Shown here: positions 8,935 through 18,401 of the stretch, piece by piece
Layout: each line of letters begins with the position of its first letter
Numbering within the stretch: the first letter of the stretch is position 1
Source: Luteimonas sp. MC1750
Lineage (GTDB): Bacteria > Pseudomonadota > Gammaproteobacteria > Xanthomonadales > Xanthomonadaceae
DNA length: 64,000 bases
Direction: 5' to 3'
Assembly: GCF_016615955.1 (NCBI RefSeq)
Contig: NZ_CP067113.1
Location: forward strand, 620,001-684,000
Position numbers and translations under genes: made by a program
Notes under the pieces: generated by a model
What the model was told of the DNA's origin: nothing
The model's input: only the letters and a program-made list of their open reading frames with translations
Databases searched by the model: none

Positions 8935-9867
8935 TCAGCGGCGCAGTCGCGCGAGCATGCGGCGTGCCGCGCCGAGCACGCGGCTGGCGGGCGTCGCGTC
9001 GAGCTGCGCCTGCAGCGCGTGCAGTTCGCCATACAGCCGGCGCACGTGGCCGTCGCGGCGCGCGAGCAGCTCGTGCAGCGTGGCCATGTCGGACGCGTCC
9101 AGCACGTGTCCGGCCGCGAGGTGGGACGGCAGCGGGCGGTCGACGTAGACCGTCGAATGCGCGGGTGCGGCTTCGTCGGCGGGCCGCTCGCGCGTGTAGA
9201 AGTACAGGGCCACCGACCGGCGGCTGAGCGACTCCCTGCCCGCGGGCAGCCGGATCGGCGGGAACCCGTGCCAGCTGTGCTCGGTGGTCTCGAAGATCAC
9301 GCAGCGGTTGTACGCTGGCGCGATCGCGACCACCTCGTCGTTCTCCGGATCATGCGGGTCGCGCCGCAGTTCCAGCGCTCCGCCCCAGGCCGCGTCCCAC
9401 TCCGGGTTGAGGTAGACGATCAGGTTCAGCCGTCGATGCCAGCCGGTGGCAGGGTGGTGGTTGAAGTCGATGTGGGTGTCGAGCGCCTGGCCATCGCGGT
9501 TGTCGTGCGTGCCGCCGCCGAAGTAGTCGGGGTCGTAGAGCAGCCCGTCGATGCCGGTCAGCCGTTCGATCAGGCCGAGGAAGGCCGGCGTCTGGATGCA
9601 GGCGTCGAGCGCCGCGTACGCGCCGCCAAGGCCGCGGATGCGCTCCACCGTCGACTTCCCGCCGGCGACGCCGTCCTCGTTGAGGGCGTTGCCGCGATCG
9701 AAACCCGGGAAGCGCGCGAGCAGGTCGTGCACGAACGCGGGCGCGAAGAAGTCCTCGACCACGCAGTGGCGGAACGGGCGCGCGCCGATGAATCCGGCGC
9801 GGATCGAGTCCGCGTCGGCCACCACGTGCGGGGCGACCACGTCGCGCAGGGCGTCTGTGCGGCTCAT
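8935..9867 (-). CDS. 2OG-Fe(II) oxygenase superfamily protein
   Basis: The 310-residue protein has a prolyl-hydroxylase-like double-stranded beta-helix with the iron ligands HxD (His132, Asp134 in DTHIDFNHH) and a distal His200 (EHSWHGFPP), plus the 2-oxoglutarate-binding Arg in SLSRRSVALYFY. The last 60 residues are helical and probably form a short coiled coil. The substrate cannot be read from the sequence. Its ATG overlaps the ptsI stop by four bases, so it is translated with the phosphotransferase genes, an unusual partner for that operon. Confidence 0.85.
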   Translation of the reverse strand: MSRTDALRDVVAPHVVADADSIRAGFIGARPFRHCVVEDFFAPAFVHDLLARFPGFDRGNALNEDGVAGGKSTVERIRGLGGAYAALDACIQTPAFLGLIERLTGIDGLLYDPDYFGGGTHDNRDGQALDTHIDFNHHPATGWHRRLNLIVYLNPEWDAAWGGALELRRDPHDPENDEVVAIAPAYNRCVIFETTEHSWHGFPPIRLPAGRESLSRRSVALYFYTRERPADEAAPAHSTVYVDRPLPSHLAAGHVLDASDMATLHELLARRDGHVRRLYGELHALQAQLDATPASRVLGAARRMLARLRR

Positions 9868-11588
9868 GGTTCTCCGGTGCTCCGGGCAAGCCAGCGGGCG
9901 ATGCCGGCGTGGTCGCGTGCGCGCAGCAGCTCGGGCAGGTGTGCGCGCAGGCCGGCCAGGTCCTGCGCCCGCACCGCCTGGCGCACTTCGAGCAGCGTGC
10001 CCGGATGCAGGCTGAACTCCTCGAGCCCGAGCGCGAGCAGCAGCGGGGTGAACACGGCGTCGCCGGCCATCTCGCCGCAGACCGCCACCGGCTTGCCGTG
10101 CGCGCGGGCGGTGCCGATGACCTGGTGCAGCAGCAGCACGACCGCCGGATGCAGGGGGCTGTGCAGGTCGACCAGGGCATCGTTGCCGCGGTCCGCGGCC
10201 AGCAGGTACTGCACGAGGTCGTTGGTGCCGATCGACATGAAGTCGAGCAGGTCGATCATCGCCGGCAATGCGATCGCCGCGGCCGGGACCTCGATCATCG
10301 CGCCGAGCGGGATGCCCTCGGCGACCGCATGGCCTTCCCGGCGCAGGCGCGCGGCGACCGTGCGCAGCAGGCGGCGCGCCGCCAGCACCTCCTCGCGCCG
10401 CGCCACCATCGGCAGCAGGATGCGGATCGGCCCGTAGCCGGACGCGCGCAGGATCGCGCGCAGCTGGGTGGTGAACACGTCGCGCCGGCGCAGCGCCAGG
10501 CGCACGCCGCGCACGCCGAGCGCGGGATTGGGCTCGTAGGGCAGGGCCAGGCCGCTGCCGTCGGCCTTGTCGGCGCCGACGTCGAGCGTGCGGATGGTCG
10601 CGGTGCGCCCGGTCATGCCCAGCACCAGGTCGCGGTAGGCGACGAACTGCTCCTCCTCCGACGGCAGCTCGTTGCGCTGCAGGAACAGGAACTCGGTGCG
10701 GTACAGCCCGACGCCCGCGGCGCCGAGCGCGTGCGCCTCGGCGACGTCCTCGCGCGTCTCGGCGTTCGCGTACAGGCGGATGTCGACGCCGTCGAGGGTG
10801 CGCGAGGGTTCGCGCCGCAGGCGGTGCAGCTGGCGGCGCTCGCGCTTGCCCTCGCGCACGCGCTCGCGGTGCGCGCGCAGGTCGTCGGCGTCCGGATCGA
10901 CGATCACCAGGCCGGTGGCGCCGTCGATCATCACCACGTCGCCGTCGTTGACCAGCGACAGCGCCTGCGGCGAACCGACCACCAGCGGCAGGTGCAGGCT
11001 GCGCGCCAGGATCGCGGTATGCGAAAGCATGCTGCCGCCCGCGGTCACGATGCCGAGCACGCCGCGCGCGTGCAGGCGTGCGACCTCGGACGGCGCCAGG
11101 CTGTCCGAGACCAGGATCTCGCCGGCCACGCCGCTGACCTGCGCGTCGTGGCGGTGCAGCGCCGAATGGATGCGGCCGATGACGTGGTCGATGTCCTCCA
11201 CGCGGCTGCGGAAGTAGGGGTCGTCCATGCTTTCGAATACCGCCGCCAGGCGGTCGCGCTGCACGCGCAGCGCGAAGTCGGCGCCGTGCAGCTCGTTCGC
11301 GATCAGGCCGTCCAGGCCCTGCAGAAGCTCGGGGTCGTCGAGCAGCAACGCGTGCAGGTCGAGGAACTCGCCGACCTCGTGCGCCAGCGCGCCGTGCAGG
11401 CGCGAGCGCAGGTCGCGCAGTTCCTCGCGCACCATGTCGATCGCCTCGTGCAGGCGCGCGACCTCGGCCGCGGCCTGCCCGGGCGCGATGCGTTCCTCGG
11501 CCACCTCCAGCGCATGCGGCTGGCGCACGCGCGCGCGCCCGAGCGCGTTGCCCCGCGAGGCACCGTGGCCGGGGAACTGCCGGCGCAT
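9864..11588 (-). CDS. ptsI: Phosphoenolpyruvate-protein phosphotransferase, enzyme I
   Basis: Enzyme I takes phosphate from PEP and passes it to HPr. The 574-residue protein has the N-terminal HPr-binding and phospho-His domain with the active histidine at residue 190 (GGSMLSHTAI), followed by the PEP-binding TIM barrel with GLYRTEFLF, the IRTLDVGADK motif and the VCGEMAGD cysteine motif. No GAF domain precedes it, so it is PtsI and not PtsP. It shares one base with ptsH and four with the downstream oxygenase gene. No sugar-specific EIIB or EIIC gene is present nearby. Confidence 0.95.
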   Translation of the reverse strand: MRRQFPGHGASRGNALGRARVRQPHALEVAEERIAPGQAAAEVARLHEAIDMVREELRDLRSRLHGALAHEVGEFLDLHALLLDDPELLQGLDGLIANELHGADFALRVQRDRLAAVFESMDDPYFRSRVEDIDHVIGRIHSALHRHDAQVSGVAGEILVSDSLAPSEVARLHARGVLGIVTAGGSMLSHTAILARSLHLPLVVGSPQALSLVNDGDVVMIDGATGLVIVDPDADDLRAHRERVREGKRERRQLHRLRREPSRTLDGVDIRLYANAETREDVAEAHALGAAGVGLYRTEFLFLQRNELPSEEEQFVAYRDLVLGMTGRTATIRTLDVGADKADGSGLALPYEPNPALGVRGVRLALRRRDVFTTQLRAILRASGYGPIRILLPMVARREEVLAARRLLRTVAARLRREGHAVAEGIPLGAMIEVPAAAIALPAMIDLLDFMSIGTNDLVQYLLAADRGNDALVDLHSPLHPAVVLLLHQVIGTARAHGKPVAVCGEMAGDAVFTPLLLALGLEEFSLHPGTLLEVRQAVRAQDLAGLRAHLPELLRARDHAGIARWLARSTGEP

Positions 11589-11857
11589 CAGCTGTCCTCG
11601 TCGAATCGCCGCTCGAACAGCGCGCTGACGGCCTCGGCGGCCGCGGCCTCGTCGGCGCCCTCGACACGCAGGGTCACCGCGGTGCCGGCGCCGGCGGCGA
11701 GCAGCATCACGCCCATGATGCTCTTGGCGTTGACCTCGCGTCCCTTGGCGGTCAGGGTCGCGTTGACGTCATGGCCCGAGAGCAGCTGCACCAGCTTCGC
11801 GGTGGCGCGCGCGTGCAGGCCCAGCCGGTTGGAGACGACGAGTTCGCGTTCGATCAT
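11588..11857 (-). CDS. ptsH: Phosphocarrier protein HPr
   Basis: HPr relays phosphate between enzyme I and EIIA proteins. In 89 residues it carries both regulatory sites: His15 in GLHARA, phosphorylated by enzyme I, and Ser46 in VNAKSIMGVM, the target of HPr kinase, whose gene (hprK) is in the same cluster. The C-terminus is acidic (FDEDS). Twelve bases separate its start from the EIIA gene stop, and its stop overlaps the ptsI start. Confidence 0.96.
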   Translation of the reverse strand: MIERELVVSNRLGLHARATAKLVQLLSGHDVNATLTAKGREVNAKSIMGVMLLAAGAGTAVTLRVEGADEAAAAEAVSALFERRFDEDS

Positions 11858-11869
11858 GGCCGGCGTGCC

Positions 11870-12262
11870 TCATGCGTCATCGTGCAGGACTCCGTTGCGC
11901 GCGCCAGCGGCAGCCACCGCCGGCAGCGCCTCGAGCGGAAGCTCGGGATAGTTCAGGACCCTCAGCAGCATCGGCAGGCTGAGCGCGGACACGCGCCGGA
12001 CCGGAGTGCCGAGCTGCGCCAGGCGCGCGGCGAGGTTCGCCGGCGTGGCGCCGTAGAGGTCGGTCAGTACCAGCACGCCCTCGCCGCCGTCGGCGCGGCG
12101 CAGCGCGGCACTGGCGGCGGGCAGGGCGGCGGCGGGGTCGGCGTCGTAGGACATCTCGAACACTTCCACCTTCAAGGGCAGCGTGCCCAGCAAGCGGCCC
12201 GCCACCGCGGCGAGCGCGGTGCCGATACCCAGGTGCGTGACGAGCAGGATTCCGACGGCCAT
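11870..12262 (-). CDS. PTS mannose-family EIIA component
   Basis: The 130-residue protein is a stand-alone EIIA domain of the mannose family. His10 in LLVTHLGIG is the phosphorylation site, and VLTDLYGATPANLA is the conserved active-site-adjacent loop. In proteobacteria that lack sugar permeases such EIIA proteins act in regulation, probably as end acceptors of the HPr phosphate chain. No EIIB/EIIC/EIID partners are seen. It follows rapZ after an 82-base gap that holds a hairpin. Confidence 0.92.
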   Translation of the reverse strand: MAVGILLVTHLGIGTALAAVAGRLLGTLPLKVEVFEMSYDADPAAALPAASAALRRADGGEGVLVLTDLYGATPANLAARLAQLGTPVRRVSALSLPMLLRVLNYPELPLEALPAVAAAGARNGVLHDDA

Positions 12263-12290
12263 CGGGACAAATTACCAGAGCCGCATGACG

Positions 12291-12331
12291 GTCCGGAAGC
12301 GCCGCGTGCGCGCGCGGCATCGTTTCCGGAC
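12291..12331 (-). other. Intercistronic hairpin between rapZ and EIIA gene
   Basis: Arms GTCCGGAA (12291-12298) and TTCCGGAC (12324-12331) pair perfectly, and inner arms GCCGCG and CGCGGC extend the stem. There is no U-run, so it looks more like a processing or stability element than a terminator. Confidence 0.5.
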
Positions 12332-12332
12332 T

Positions 12333-12356
12333 TCAGTCGAGTTCTCAGTCGAGTTC
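12333..12356 (-). repeat. 12-bp tandem duplication at the rapZ stop codon
   Basis: Read on the minus strand, GAACTCGACTGA occurs twice in a row. The first copy encodes Glu-Leu-Asp-stop of RapZ and the second repeats it in frame, giving two in-frame stops 12 bases apart. Confidence 0.85.
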
Positions 12357-13268
12357 GCGGTGGTGCGTGGCGACCTCGTTCCAGCCCTGCCGGCGCGCGT
12401 GGGCGGCCGCGGCTTCGGCGAGGTAGACCGAGCGGTGGCGGCCGCCGGTGCAGCCGAAGGCGACGGTCACGTAGCTGCGCGTGGACGAGTCCATGCGCGG
12501 CAGCCAGGCATCGAGGAATGCGTTCACCTGGCGCAGGAACTCGCCGACGTCGGCCTGTTCGGGCGCTTCGAAGTAGTCGCGCACGGGGCCGTCGCGGCCC
12601 GACAGCGGGCGCAGCCGTGGGTCCCAGTGCGGATTGGGCAGGGCGCGCGCATCGAACACGAAGTCCGCGTCCGGCGGCAGTCCGCGCCGGTAGGCGAAGG
12701 ATTCGAACAGCAGCGACAGCGACGAGTCCATCGCCAGGCCCAGTTCGGTCAGCACCCGGTGGCGCAGCTGGTGGACGTTGAGCTCGCTGGTGTCGATGGT
12801 GACGTCGGCCAGCTGGCGCAGCGGACGCAGCACCTGGCGCTCCAGCGCGATGGCGTCCGAGAGCGCCAGGCCCAGCCGCGTCAGCGGATGGCGGCGGCGG
12901 GTGTCGGCATAGCGCTTGAGCAGGACGTTGTCGGCGGTGTCGAAGAAGACCAGCTTCGGGTCGAAGCCCAGGGCGCCCACCGCCGACAGCCACTCGGGCA
13001 GGTTGGCGAGGTCGCCGCGGCTGCGCACGTCGATGCCCACGGCGAGCTTCTGCGAGGCGCGCTCGGGATGGGTGGCGCTGCGCACGAAGTCGGGCAGCAG
13101 CTCCGCCGGCAGGTTGTCGACGCAGTAGAAGTCGAGGTCCTCGAAGGTGTTGAGCGCGACGGTCTTGCCACTGCCCGACATGCCGCTGACGATGACCAGC
13201 GCATTGCTGGCGGCGGTCGCGGTCGCGGTCGCGTCCGCGGGCGCGTCCGTGTTCGCGGGCGTGCTCAT
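12345..13268 (-). CDS. rapZ: RNase adapter / P-loop nucleotide-binding protein RapZ
   Basis: RapZ-family proteins bind nucleotides and, in E. coli, direct RNase E to the small RNA GlmZ to control glucosamine-6-phosphate synthesis. The 307-residue protein has Walker A GMSGSGKT at residues 29-36, then the conserved [36 protein letters not shown] and the C-terminal IGCTGG-like [11 protein letters not shown]. The first 20 residues are a low-complexity Ala/Thr/Asp stretch (ATATATAA) absent from typical homologues. Its start overlaps the hprK stop by four bases. Confidence 0.93.
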   Translation of the reverse strand: MSTPANTDAPADATATATAASNALVIVSGMSGSGKTVALNTFEDLDFYCVDNLPAELLPDFVRSATHPERASQKLAVGIDVRSRGDLANLPEWLSAVGALGFDPKLVFFDTADNVLLKRYADTRRRHPLTRLGLALSDAIALERQVLRPLRQLADVTIDTSELNVHQLRHRVLTELGLAMDSSLSLLFESFAYRRGLPPDADFVFDARALPNPHWDPRLRPLSGRDGPVRDYFEAPEQADVGEFLRQVNAFLDAWLPRMDSSTRSYVTVAFGCTGGRHRSVYLAEAAAAHARRQGWNEVATHHRELD

Positions 13269-14224
13269 GCCGTGCCCCGTTCGAGGAAGTGCGAGTGGCG
13301 CGCGAGAAAGGCCGCGGCGGGATCGACGCCCTTGGCGCGCAGCATGTGCACGCGGGTGGCGGCTTCGGTCAGGACCGCCAGGTTGCGGCCGGGCATCACC
13401 GGCAAGGTGATCATCGGCACGTCGAGTTCGAGCACGCGCCGCGAGCCGAGGTCGCCGGTCAGCCGCACCATGCCGCTGGCATCGCTCGATTCGCGGCTGT
13501 CCTCGGGGCGCGCCAGGTGCACGATCAGGCGCAGGTACTTGTTCCGCTTCACCGCGGTGTCACCGAACATCTCGCGGATGTTGAGCACGCCGAGGCCGCG
13601 CAGTTCGAGCAGGTCCTGCAGCAGCTCGGGACAGGTGCCATCGAGCACGTCCGGCGCGATCTGCGCGAACTCCGGCGCATCGTCGGCGACCAGCCGGTGT
13701 CCGCGGGTCACCAGCTCCAACGCGAGCTCGCTCTTGCCGGTGCCGGATTCGCCGGTGATCAGCACGCCGATGGAGTAGATCTCCATGAACACCCCGTGCA
13801 GGGTGGTGCGACGTGCGAGGGCGCCGGCCAGGTGGTACTGCAGCACGCTGTAGAGCTCGTGGCCGCGGCGCGGCGAGGACCACAGCGCGATGCCCGATTC
13901 CTCGGCCATCTCGATCAGGTCCTCGGGGCAGGACTGGCCTTTGCTCACCACCAGCGCCAGCGGCCCGAACTGCAGGATCTTCTCCAGCGTCTCCCAGCGC
14001 TGCCGCGGCTCCAGGCCGTCCAGCCAGGCCAGCTCCTCGGTCCCGAGGATCTGCACCTTGTTGGGATAGATGATGTTGAGGTAGCCGGCCAGCGAGGGCC
14101 GGCGGGCCACGGTATCGACCGCCTCGAGCTGGCGGGCGGCACCGGACTGGCCGGCGACCCAGCGCAGCGCGAGGCGCTCGCGCAGCTGTTCGTAGAGTTC
14201 GCGGGCGGTGATCGCGGCGTTCAT
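13265..14224 (-). CDS. hprK: HPr kinase/phosphorylase
   Basis: HprK phosphorylates and dephosphorylates HPr at Ser46. The 319-residue protein has an N-terminal MurF-like domain (1-130), the catalytic His143 region ([16 protein letters not shown]), Walker A GESGTGKS at 158-165 and the family signature [16 protein letters not shown] near residue 208. Together with Ser46 in the nearby HPr this supports an active serine-phosphorylation branch. Four-base overlaps with both ptsN and rapZ indicate tight co-translation. Confidence 0.95.
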   Translation of the reverse strand: MNAAITARELYEQLRERLALRWVAGQSGAARQLEAVDTVARRPSLAGYLNIIYPNKVQILGTEELAWLDGLEPRQRWETLEKILQFGPLALVVSKGQSCPEDLIEMAEESGIALWSSPRRGHELYSVLQYHLAGALARRTTLHGVFMEIYSIGVLITGESGTGKSELALELVTRGHRLVADDAPEFAQIAPDVLDGTCPELLQDLLELRGLGVLNIREMFGDTAVKRNKYLRLIVHLARPEDSRESSDASGMVRLTGDLGSRRVLELDVPMITLPVMPGRNLAVLTEAATRVHMLRAKGVDPAAAFLARHSHFLERGTA

Positions 14225-14679
14225 GCGCTCACGTCGAGGCGCAGCAGCAGCGCACGCAGCGCGGTGATGTCGCGGGCGGCGCGGACCGCGTCGCGGAAGC
14301 CGGGGTCGGCGAACTGGCCGGCGAGCTCGGACAGCGTGTCCAGGTGCTGCTGCGCATGGCCCTGCGGCACCGCCATCGCGAACACCAGGTCGACCGGCTG
14401 GCCGTCGTGGGCGCGGAAGTCGACCGGCGCGGCCAGCCGCAGGAAGGCCGCCACCGGAACGCGGCAGGCGGCGGTATGGCAGTGCGGGATGGCCACCCCA
14501 CGGCCGATGGAGGTGCTGCCGATGGCCTCGCGTGCGCGCAGGCCGTCGGCGATCGCCTGGGTCCAGTCCGGCGAGCCGCCGCTGAGCAGGCGGGCGGCCG
14601 CGTCCAGCACCTGGTCGCGCCCGCCCGGCTCCACGACCTGCACGATGCGCGCGGCCGTGAGCAGGTCGGTATACGGCAT
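14221..14679 (-). CDS. ptsN: Nitrogen-regulatory PTS protein EIIA-Ntr
   Basis: EIIA-Ntr is a regulatory phosphoprotein tied to nitrogen and potassium control. The 152-residue product has the EIIA-Ntr/fructose fold, with the phosphorylatable His66 in GVAIPHCHT and the [10 protein letters not shown] and [11 protein letters not shown] strands. It lies directly downstream of hpf and rpoN, the classic neighbourhood, and overlaps hprK by four bases. The usual Lys/Arg after the active His is replaced by Cys-His, a small deviation from the GVAIPHGK form. Confidence 0.94.
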   Translation of the reverse strand: MPYTDLLTAARIVQVVEPGGRDQVLDAAARLLSGGSPDWTQAIADGLRAREAIGSTSIGRGVAIPHCHTAACRVPVAAFLRLAAPVDFRAHDGQPVDLVFAMAVPQGHAQQHLDTLSELAGQFADPGFRDAVRAARDITALRALLLRLDVSA

Positions 14680-14707
14680 GACGTCGTGCTTCCGTCGCGG
14701 CCGCGGG

Positions 14708-15037
14708 TCAGCCGAACTCGCCGTCGCGCACCGGGTTCCCGCCGCGGCGGTGCTGGTCGATCATCTTCTTCTTCTCCTTCACCAGCATCCGGTCGAGCTT
14801 GTCGGCCAGGAGATCGATCGCCGCGTACATGTCGACCGCGCGCGCATCGGCGTGCAGGGTCTTGCCGCCCACGCTGAGCGTGGCCTCGGCGACATGGTCG
14901 GGCTTGTCCAGGCTCAGCTGGGTGCGGACCTGCAGCGGCGGATCGTAGAGCCGCGAAAGCCGGCCAAGCTTGGTCTCGACGTAGTCGCGCAGCGCGGGCG
15001 TGACATCCATCTGCTGGCCGTGGGTCTCGATGAGCAT
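14708..15037 (-). CDS. hpf: Ribosome hibernation promoting factor
   Basis: Hpf binds idle 70S ribosomes and promotes their dimerisation in stationary phase. The 109-residue short form has the beta-alpha-beta-beta-beta-alpha fold (MDVTPALRDYVETKL, then AEATLSVGGKTLHADA, then MYAAIDLLADKLDRML) and a basic KEKKK segment. I place the start at 15037 because a perfect AGGAGG lies six bases upstream, while an in-frame extension reaching 15097 has no such signal. The gene sits between rpoN and ptsN as in most gammaproteobacteria. Confidence 0.95.
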   Translation of the reverse strand: MLIETHGQQMDVTPALRDYVETKLGRLSRLYDPPLQVRTQLSLDKPDHVAEATLSVGGKTLHADARAVDMYAAIDLLADKLDRMLVKEKKKMIDQHRRGGNPVRDGEFG

Positions 15038-15043
15038 CGCAAA

Positions 15044-15049
15044 CCTCCT
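15044..15049 (-). promoter_or_regulatory. Ribosome binding site of hpf
   Basis: A perfect AGGAGG lies six bases before the ATG at 15037 and decides the hpf start. Confidence 0.85.
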
Positions 15050-15145
15050 CTCTCGTGGGGTCCACAGCATCGCCCATGGCGATGTCGCGGTTGTCACGGA
15101 CAGGTTAACCCAGCCCCCGGAGGCCGGGAAGCGGCGGGGCGGTGC

Positions 15146-16573
15146 TCAGGCGATGCGCACGCGGTCGTGCGATGAAGGGATGTTCAGGGCTTCGCGGTAT
15201 TTCGCCACGGTGCGCCTCGCGACCGGCACGCCGCCGTCCTTGAGGCGTTCGGCCAGGCGCGCGTCGGACAGCGGCTTGCGCGGGTCCTCGGCCTCGACCA
15301 GGCGGCGGATCATGTCCTGGATCGCGGTGCTCGAGGCCTCGCCGCCGCCGCCGGTGTCGATGCCCGAGGCGAAGAACGCGCGCAGCGGCATCGTGCCGCG
15401 CGGCGTGTGCACGTACTTGCGCGCCACCGCGCGCGAGACGGTGGACTCGTGCATGCCGATCTGCGCAGCCACCTCGCGCAGGGTCAGCGGGCGCAGCGCC
15501 TTGTCGCCGAACTCGAGGAAGCCCGACTGCTCGCGCACCAGGCAGTGCACCACCTTGAGCAGGGTCTCGCCGCGCGCCTCGATGTTCTTCAGCAGCCAGC
15601 GCGCCTCCTGCAGCCGTCCGCGCAGGTAGCCGGCGTCGGCCCCGGCCGCGTGCTGCAGCATCTGCTCGTAGCCGCGGTGGATGGTCAGGCTGGAATGGCG
15701 GCCGCCGGCCAGCGCCACCTTCCACATGCCGCCCTGGCGGGTGATGACGCAGTCGGGCACGACGTAGGTGTCCTGCGGCATGCCGCCGATGCGTGCGCCG
15801 GGGCGCGGGTCGAGTCCGCGGATCAGGTGCAGGGCGGTGACCGCGTCTTCCAGGCTGCAGCCAAGCGCGTCGGCCATTCCGGCTTCGCCCAGCCGCGCAA
15901 GCCGTTCGATCAGCGTCGACACCGCGCGCCGCGCGATGCCGCGCCCGGGCGTGTCGCCGGGCAGCGCGTCGAGCTGCAGCAGCAGGCACTCGCCGAGGTC
16001 GCGCGCGCCGACGCCGGTCGGGTCCAGGCCCTGGACGCGGCGCAGGACCAGCGCGATCTCGGCCTCGCTGCAGTCCAGTTCCGGCGCCAGCGCTTCGGCG
16101 ATGGCCGCCAGCGGCTCGCGCAGGTAGCCGTCGTCGTCGATGGCATCGACCAGCGTTTCGCCGATGGCAAGTTCGCGCGGGGAAAGATGGCTGAGGTTGA
16201 GCTGCCAGGTGAGGTGGTCGCGCAGGGTTTCCGACTGGGCGATGCGTTCGGACGCGTCGCCATCGGGATCCTCGCCGCCGCCGCGCCCGCTCTCGGCCCA
16301 GGCCACGTCGCGGTGGTCGTCCCACGGGTCCTCGTGGGCCCCGGTGCGTTCCTCGTGTCGCGTCTCCGCGGATTCGCCATCCGTGCCCGGCGCATCGCCA
16401 GGCGTCGGAACCGGCGCCGAGTCGTCCCACTCCAGCAGGGGGTTGCTCTCGACCGCGTCGCTGATCTCGGCCTCGAGCTCGGGCATCGACAGCTGGAGCA
16501 TGTGCAGGGCCTGGCGCAGCTGTGGCGTCAGTACCAGTTGCTGTCCCAGCGATGTCTGAAGGCGAGGCTTCAC
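15146..16573 (-). CDS. rpoN: RNA polymerase sigma-54 factor
   Basis: Sigma-54 directs RNA polymerase to -24/-12 promoters activated by enhancer-binding proteins. The 475-residue protein has the Gln/Leu-rich region I (LQTSLGQQLVLTPQLRQALHML), an acidic region II (residues about 55-120), the core-binding domain, a helix-turn-helix (IGMHESTVSRAVARKY) and the RpoN box ARRTVAKYRE near the C-terminus. The GTG at 16573 immediately precedes the conserved KPRLQTSL start. An upstream in-frame ATG would add 43 unrelated residues and run into lptB. The preceding lptB stop is 34 bases away. Confidence 0.96.
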   Translation of the reverse strand: MKPRLQTSLGQQLVLTPQLRQALHMLQLSMPELEAEISDAVESNPLLEWDDSAPVPTPGDAPGTDGESAETRHEERTGAHEDPWDDHRDVAWAESGRGGGEDPDGDASERIAQSETLRDHLTWQLNLSHLSPRELAIGETLVDAIDDDGYLREPLAAIAEALAPELDCSEAEIALVLRRVQGLDPTGVGARDLGECLLLQLDALPGDTPGRGIARRAVSTLIERLARLGEAGMADALGCSLEDAVTALHLIRGLDPRPGARIGGMPQDTYVVPDCVITRQGGMWKVALAGGRHSSLTIHRGYEQMLQHAAGADAGYLRGRLQEARWLLKNIEARGETLLKVVHCLVREQSGFLEFGDKALRPLTLREVAAQIGMHESTVSRAVARKYVHTPRGTMPLRAFFASGIDTGGGGEASSTAIQDMIRRLVEAEDPRKPLSDARLAERLKDGGVPVARRTVAKYREALNIPSSHDRVRIA

Positions 16574-16607
16574 GACGTTCCCCTGTCGACGGGGACGTGC
16601 CCCCGGC

Positions 16608-17326
<719 letters not shown>

Positions 17327-17327
<1 letters not shown>

Positions 17328-17857
17328 CAGTTGCCGCCCTGGCCGCCGGTGCTGGCCCCCTTGGGCAGGATGCGGGTGCGGATCTGCTGGCCGTCCTGGC
17401 CGCCGCCCTGCACGCGGCCGGTGGCCATGTTGTAGACGATGCGGCCGCCGGCCATGGTGCCGCGGCCGGGCTGGTTGAGCTCGGCATTGCCGGTGAAGAC
17501 CACGGTCTCGGTCTGCAGGTCGTAGTCGACGTTGCTGGCGCTGGCGTCGATCGAGCCGCCGTCGTCGAGCTCCTGGGTCAGGCGCACGGGCGCGCCGGTG
17601 AGGATCACGCGCTGGATGTCGCCGCCGCCGCGGCGGACGTCGGCCTTGGCCGCGCGCACGTCGAGCGTGCCCTGGACGATGCGCACGTTGCCGGCGAACA
17701 CGCAGGGGCCGCCGTCGTCGGCGAGCATGCAGTCCTGGGTGTTGGACGTCAGGTCCATCGGCTGGTTGCGGTCGCTCGACTTCGCCCACGCGGACGGGGC
17801 GGCCAGGGCCGCGGCCAGGGCGAGGAGCGTCGTGAGGCTAGCGGCGCGTGGGGACAT
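17327..17857 (-). CDS. lptA: LPS periplasmic bridge protein LptA
   Basis: LptA forms the periplasmic bridge that carries LPS from LptC to LptD. The 176-residue precursor begins with a Sec signal peptide (cleavage expected after APSAWA, residue about 25). The OstA/LptA beta-jellyroll follows: [46 protein letters not shown], and a Gln/Gly-rich tail. Two cysteines (NTQDC and GPC) may form a disulphide. It overlaps lptC by 20 bases. Confidence 0.93.
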
Positions 17858-18401
17858 AGCGGGTCTGGACCTTGGAAGTGAGCTGGAAGCGCTTGCCGGC
17901 CAGGTCGGCTTCCATGCCCGTGCCCTGCATTGTAGTGCCGGGCTGGGTGATGGTCACGGCGGCATCGGTGCGTGCGCGACGCTGCTCCGGGAAGACCTGC
18001 AGGGCGTCGGTTTCCATGCGCATGGCCCGGCCGCCGGCCGGGTCGGAGACGGCGACGACGCTGCCGTCGAGCCGCATCTCGCTGCTGTCGGCGCTGATCC
18101 AGCCGGCGTCGCCGCGCAGGTCCCAGTAGTACTCGCCGCCTTCCTCGGGCAGCAGGAACACGGGTTCGCGCAGCGACAGGGTTTCATCGGCGGGGTCGCG
18201 CTGCAGCCAGGGCGCGCGGAGGGTGAAGGCTTCCTGCCCGCGGCTGTCGAGCGACACCAGTTCGAAGTCCTCGAGCACGTAGTCGGAGCGGTCGCTGGTG
18301 GCCAGGGCGTCCGGCTCGTCGGCGCCCTGGCGCCAGGCCGACCAGCCGCTGGCGATGGCGGCCACCAGCAACACCAGGATCAGCGCACCGCGCCAGTTCA
18401 C
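17838..18401 (-). CDS. lptC: LPS export membrane protein LptC
   Basis: LptC is anchored in the inner membrane and hands LPS to LptA. The 187-residue protein starts with GTG (NWRGALILVLLVAAIASGW), giving one N-terminal transmembrane helix, followed by a periplasmic jellyroll with DYVLEDFELVSLDSRG and DAAVTITQPGTTMQGTGME motifs. The GTG overlaps the kdsC stop by four bases, and its 3' end overlaps lptA by 20 bases, so the export genes are co-translated. Confidence 0.93.
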   Translation of the reverse strand: MNWRGALILVLLVAAIASGWSAWRQGADEPDALATSDRSDYVLEDFELVSLDSRGQEAFTLRAPWLQRDPADETLSLREPVFLLPEEGGEYYWDLRGDAGWISADSSEMRLDGSVVAVSDPAGGRAMRMETDALQVFPEQRRARTDAAVTITQPGTTMQGTGMEADLAGKRFQLTSKVQTRYVPTRR

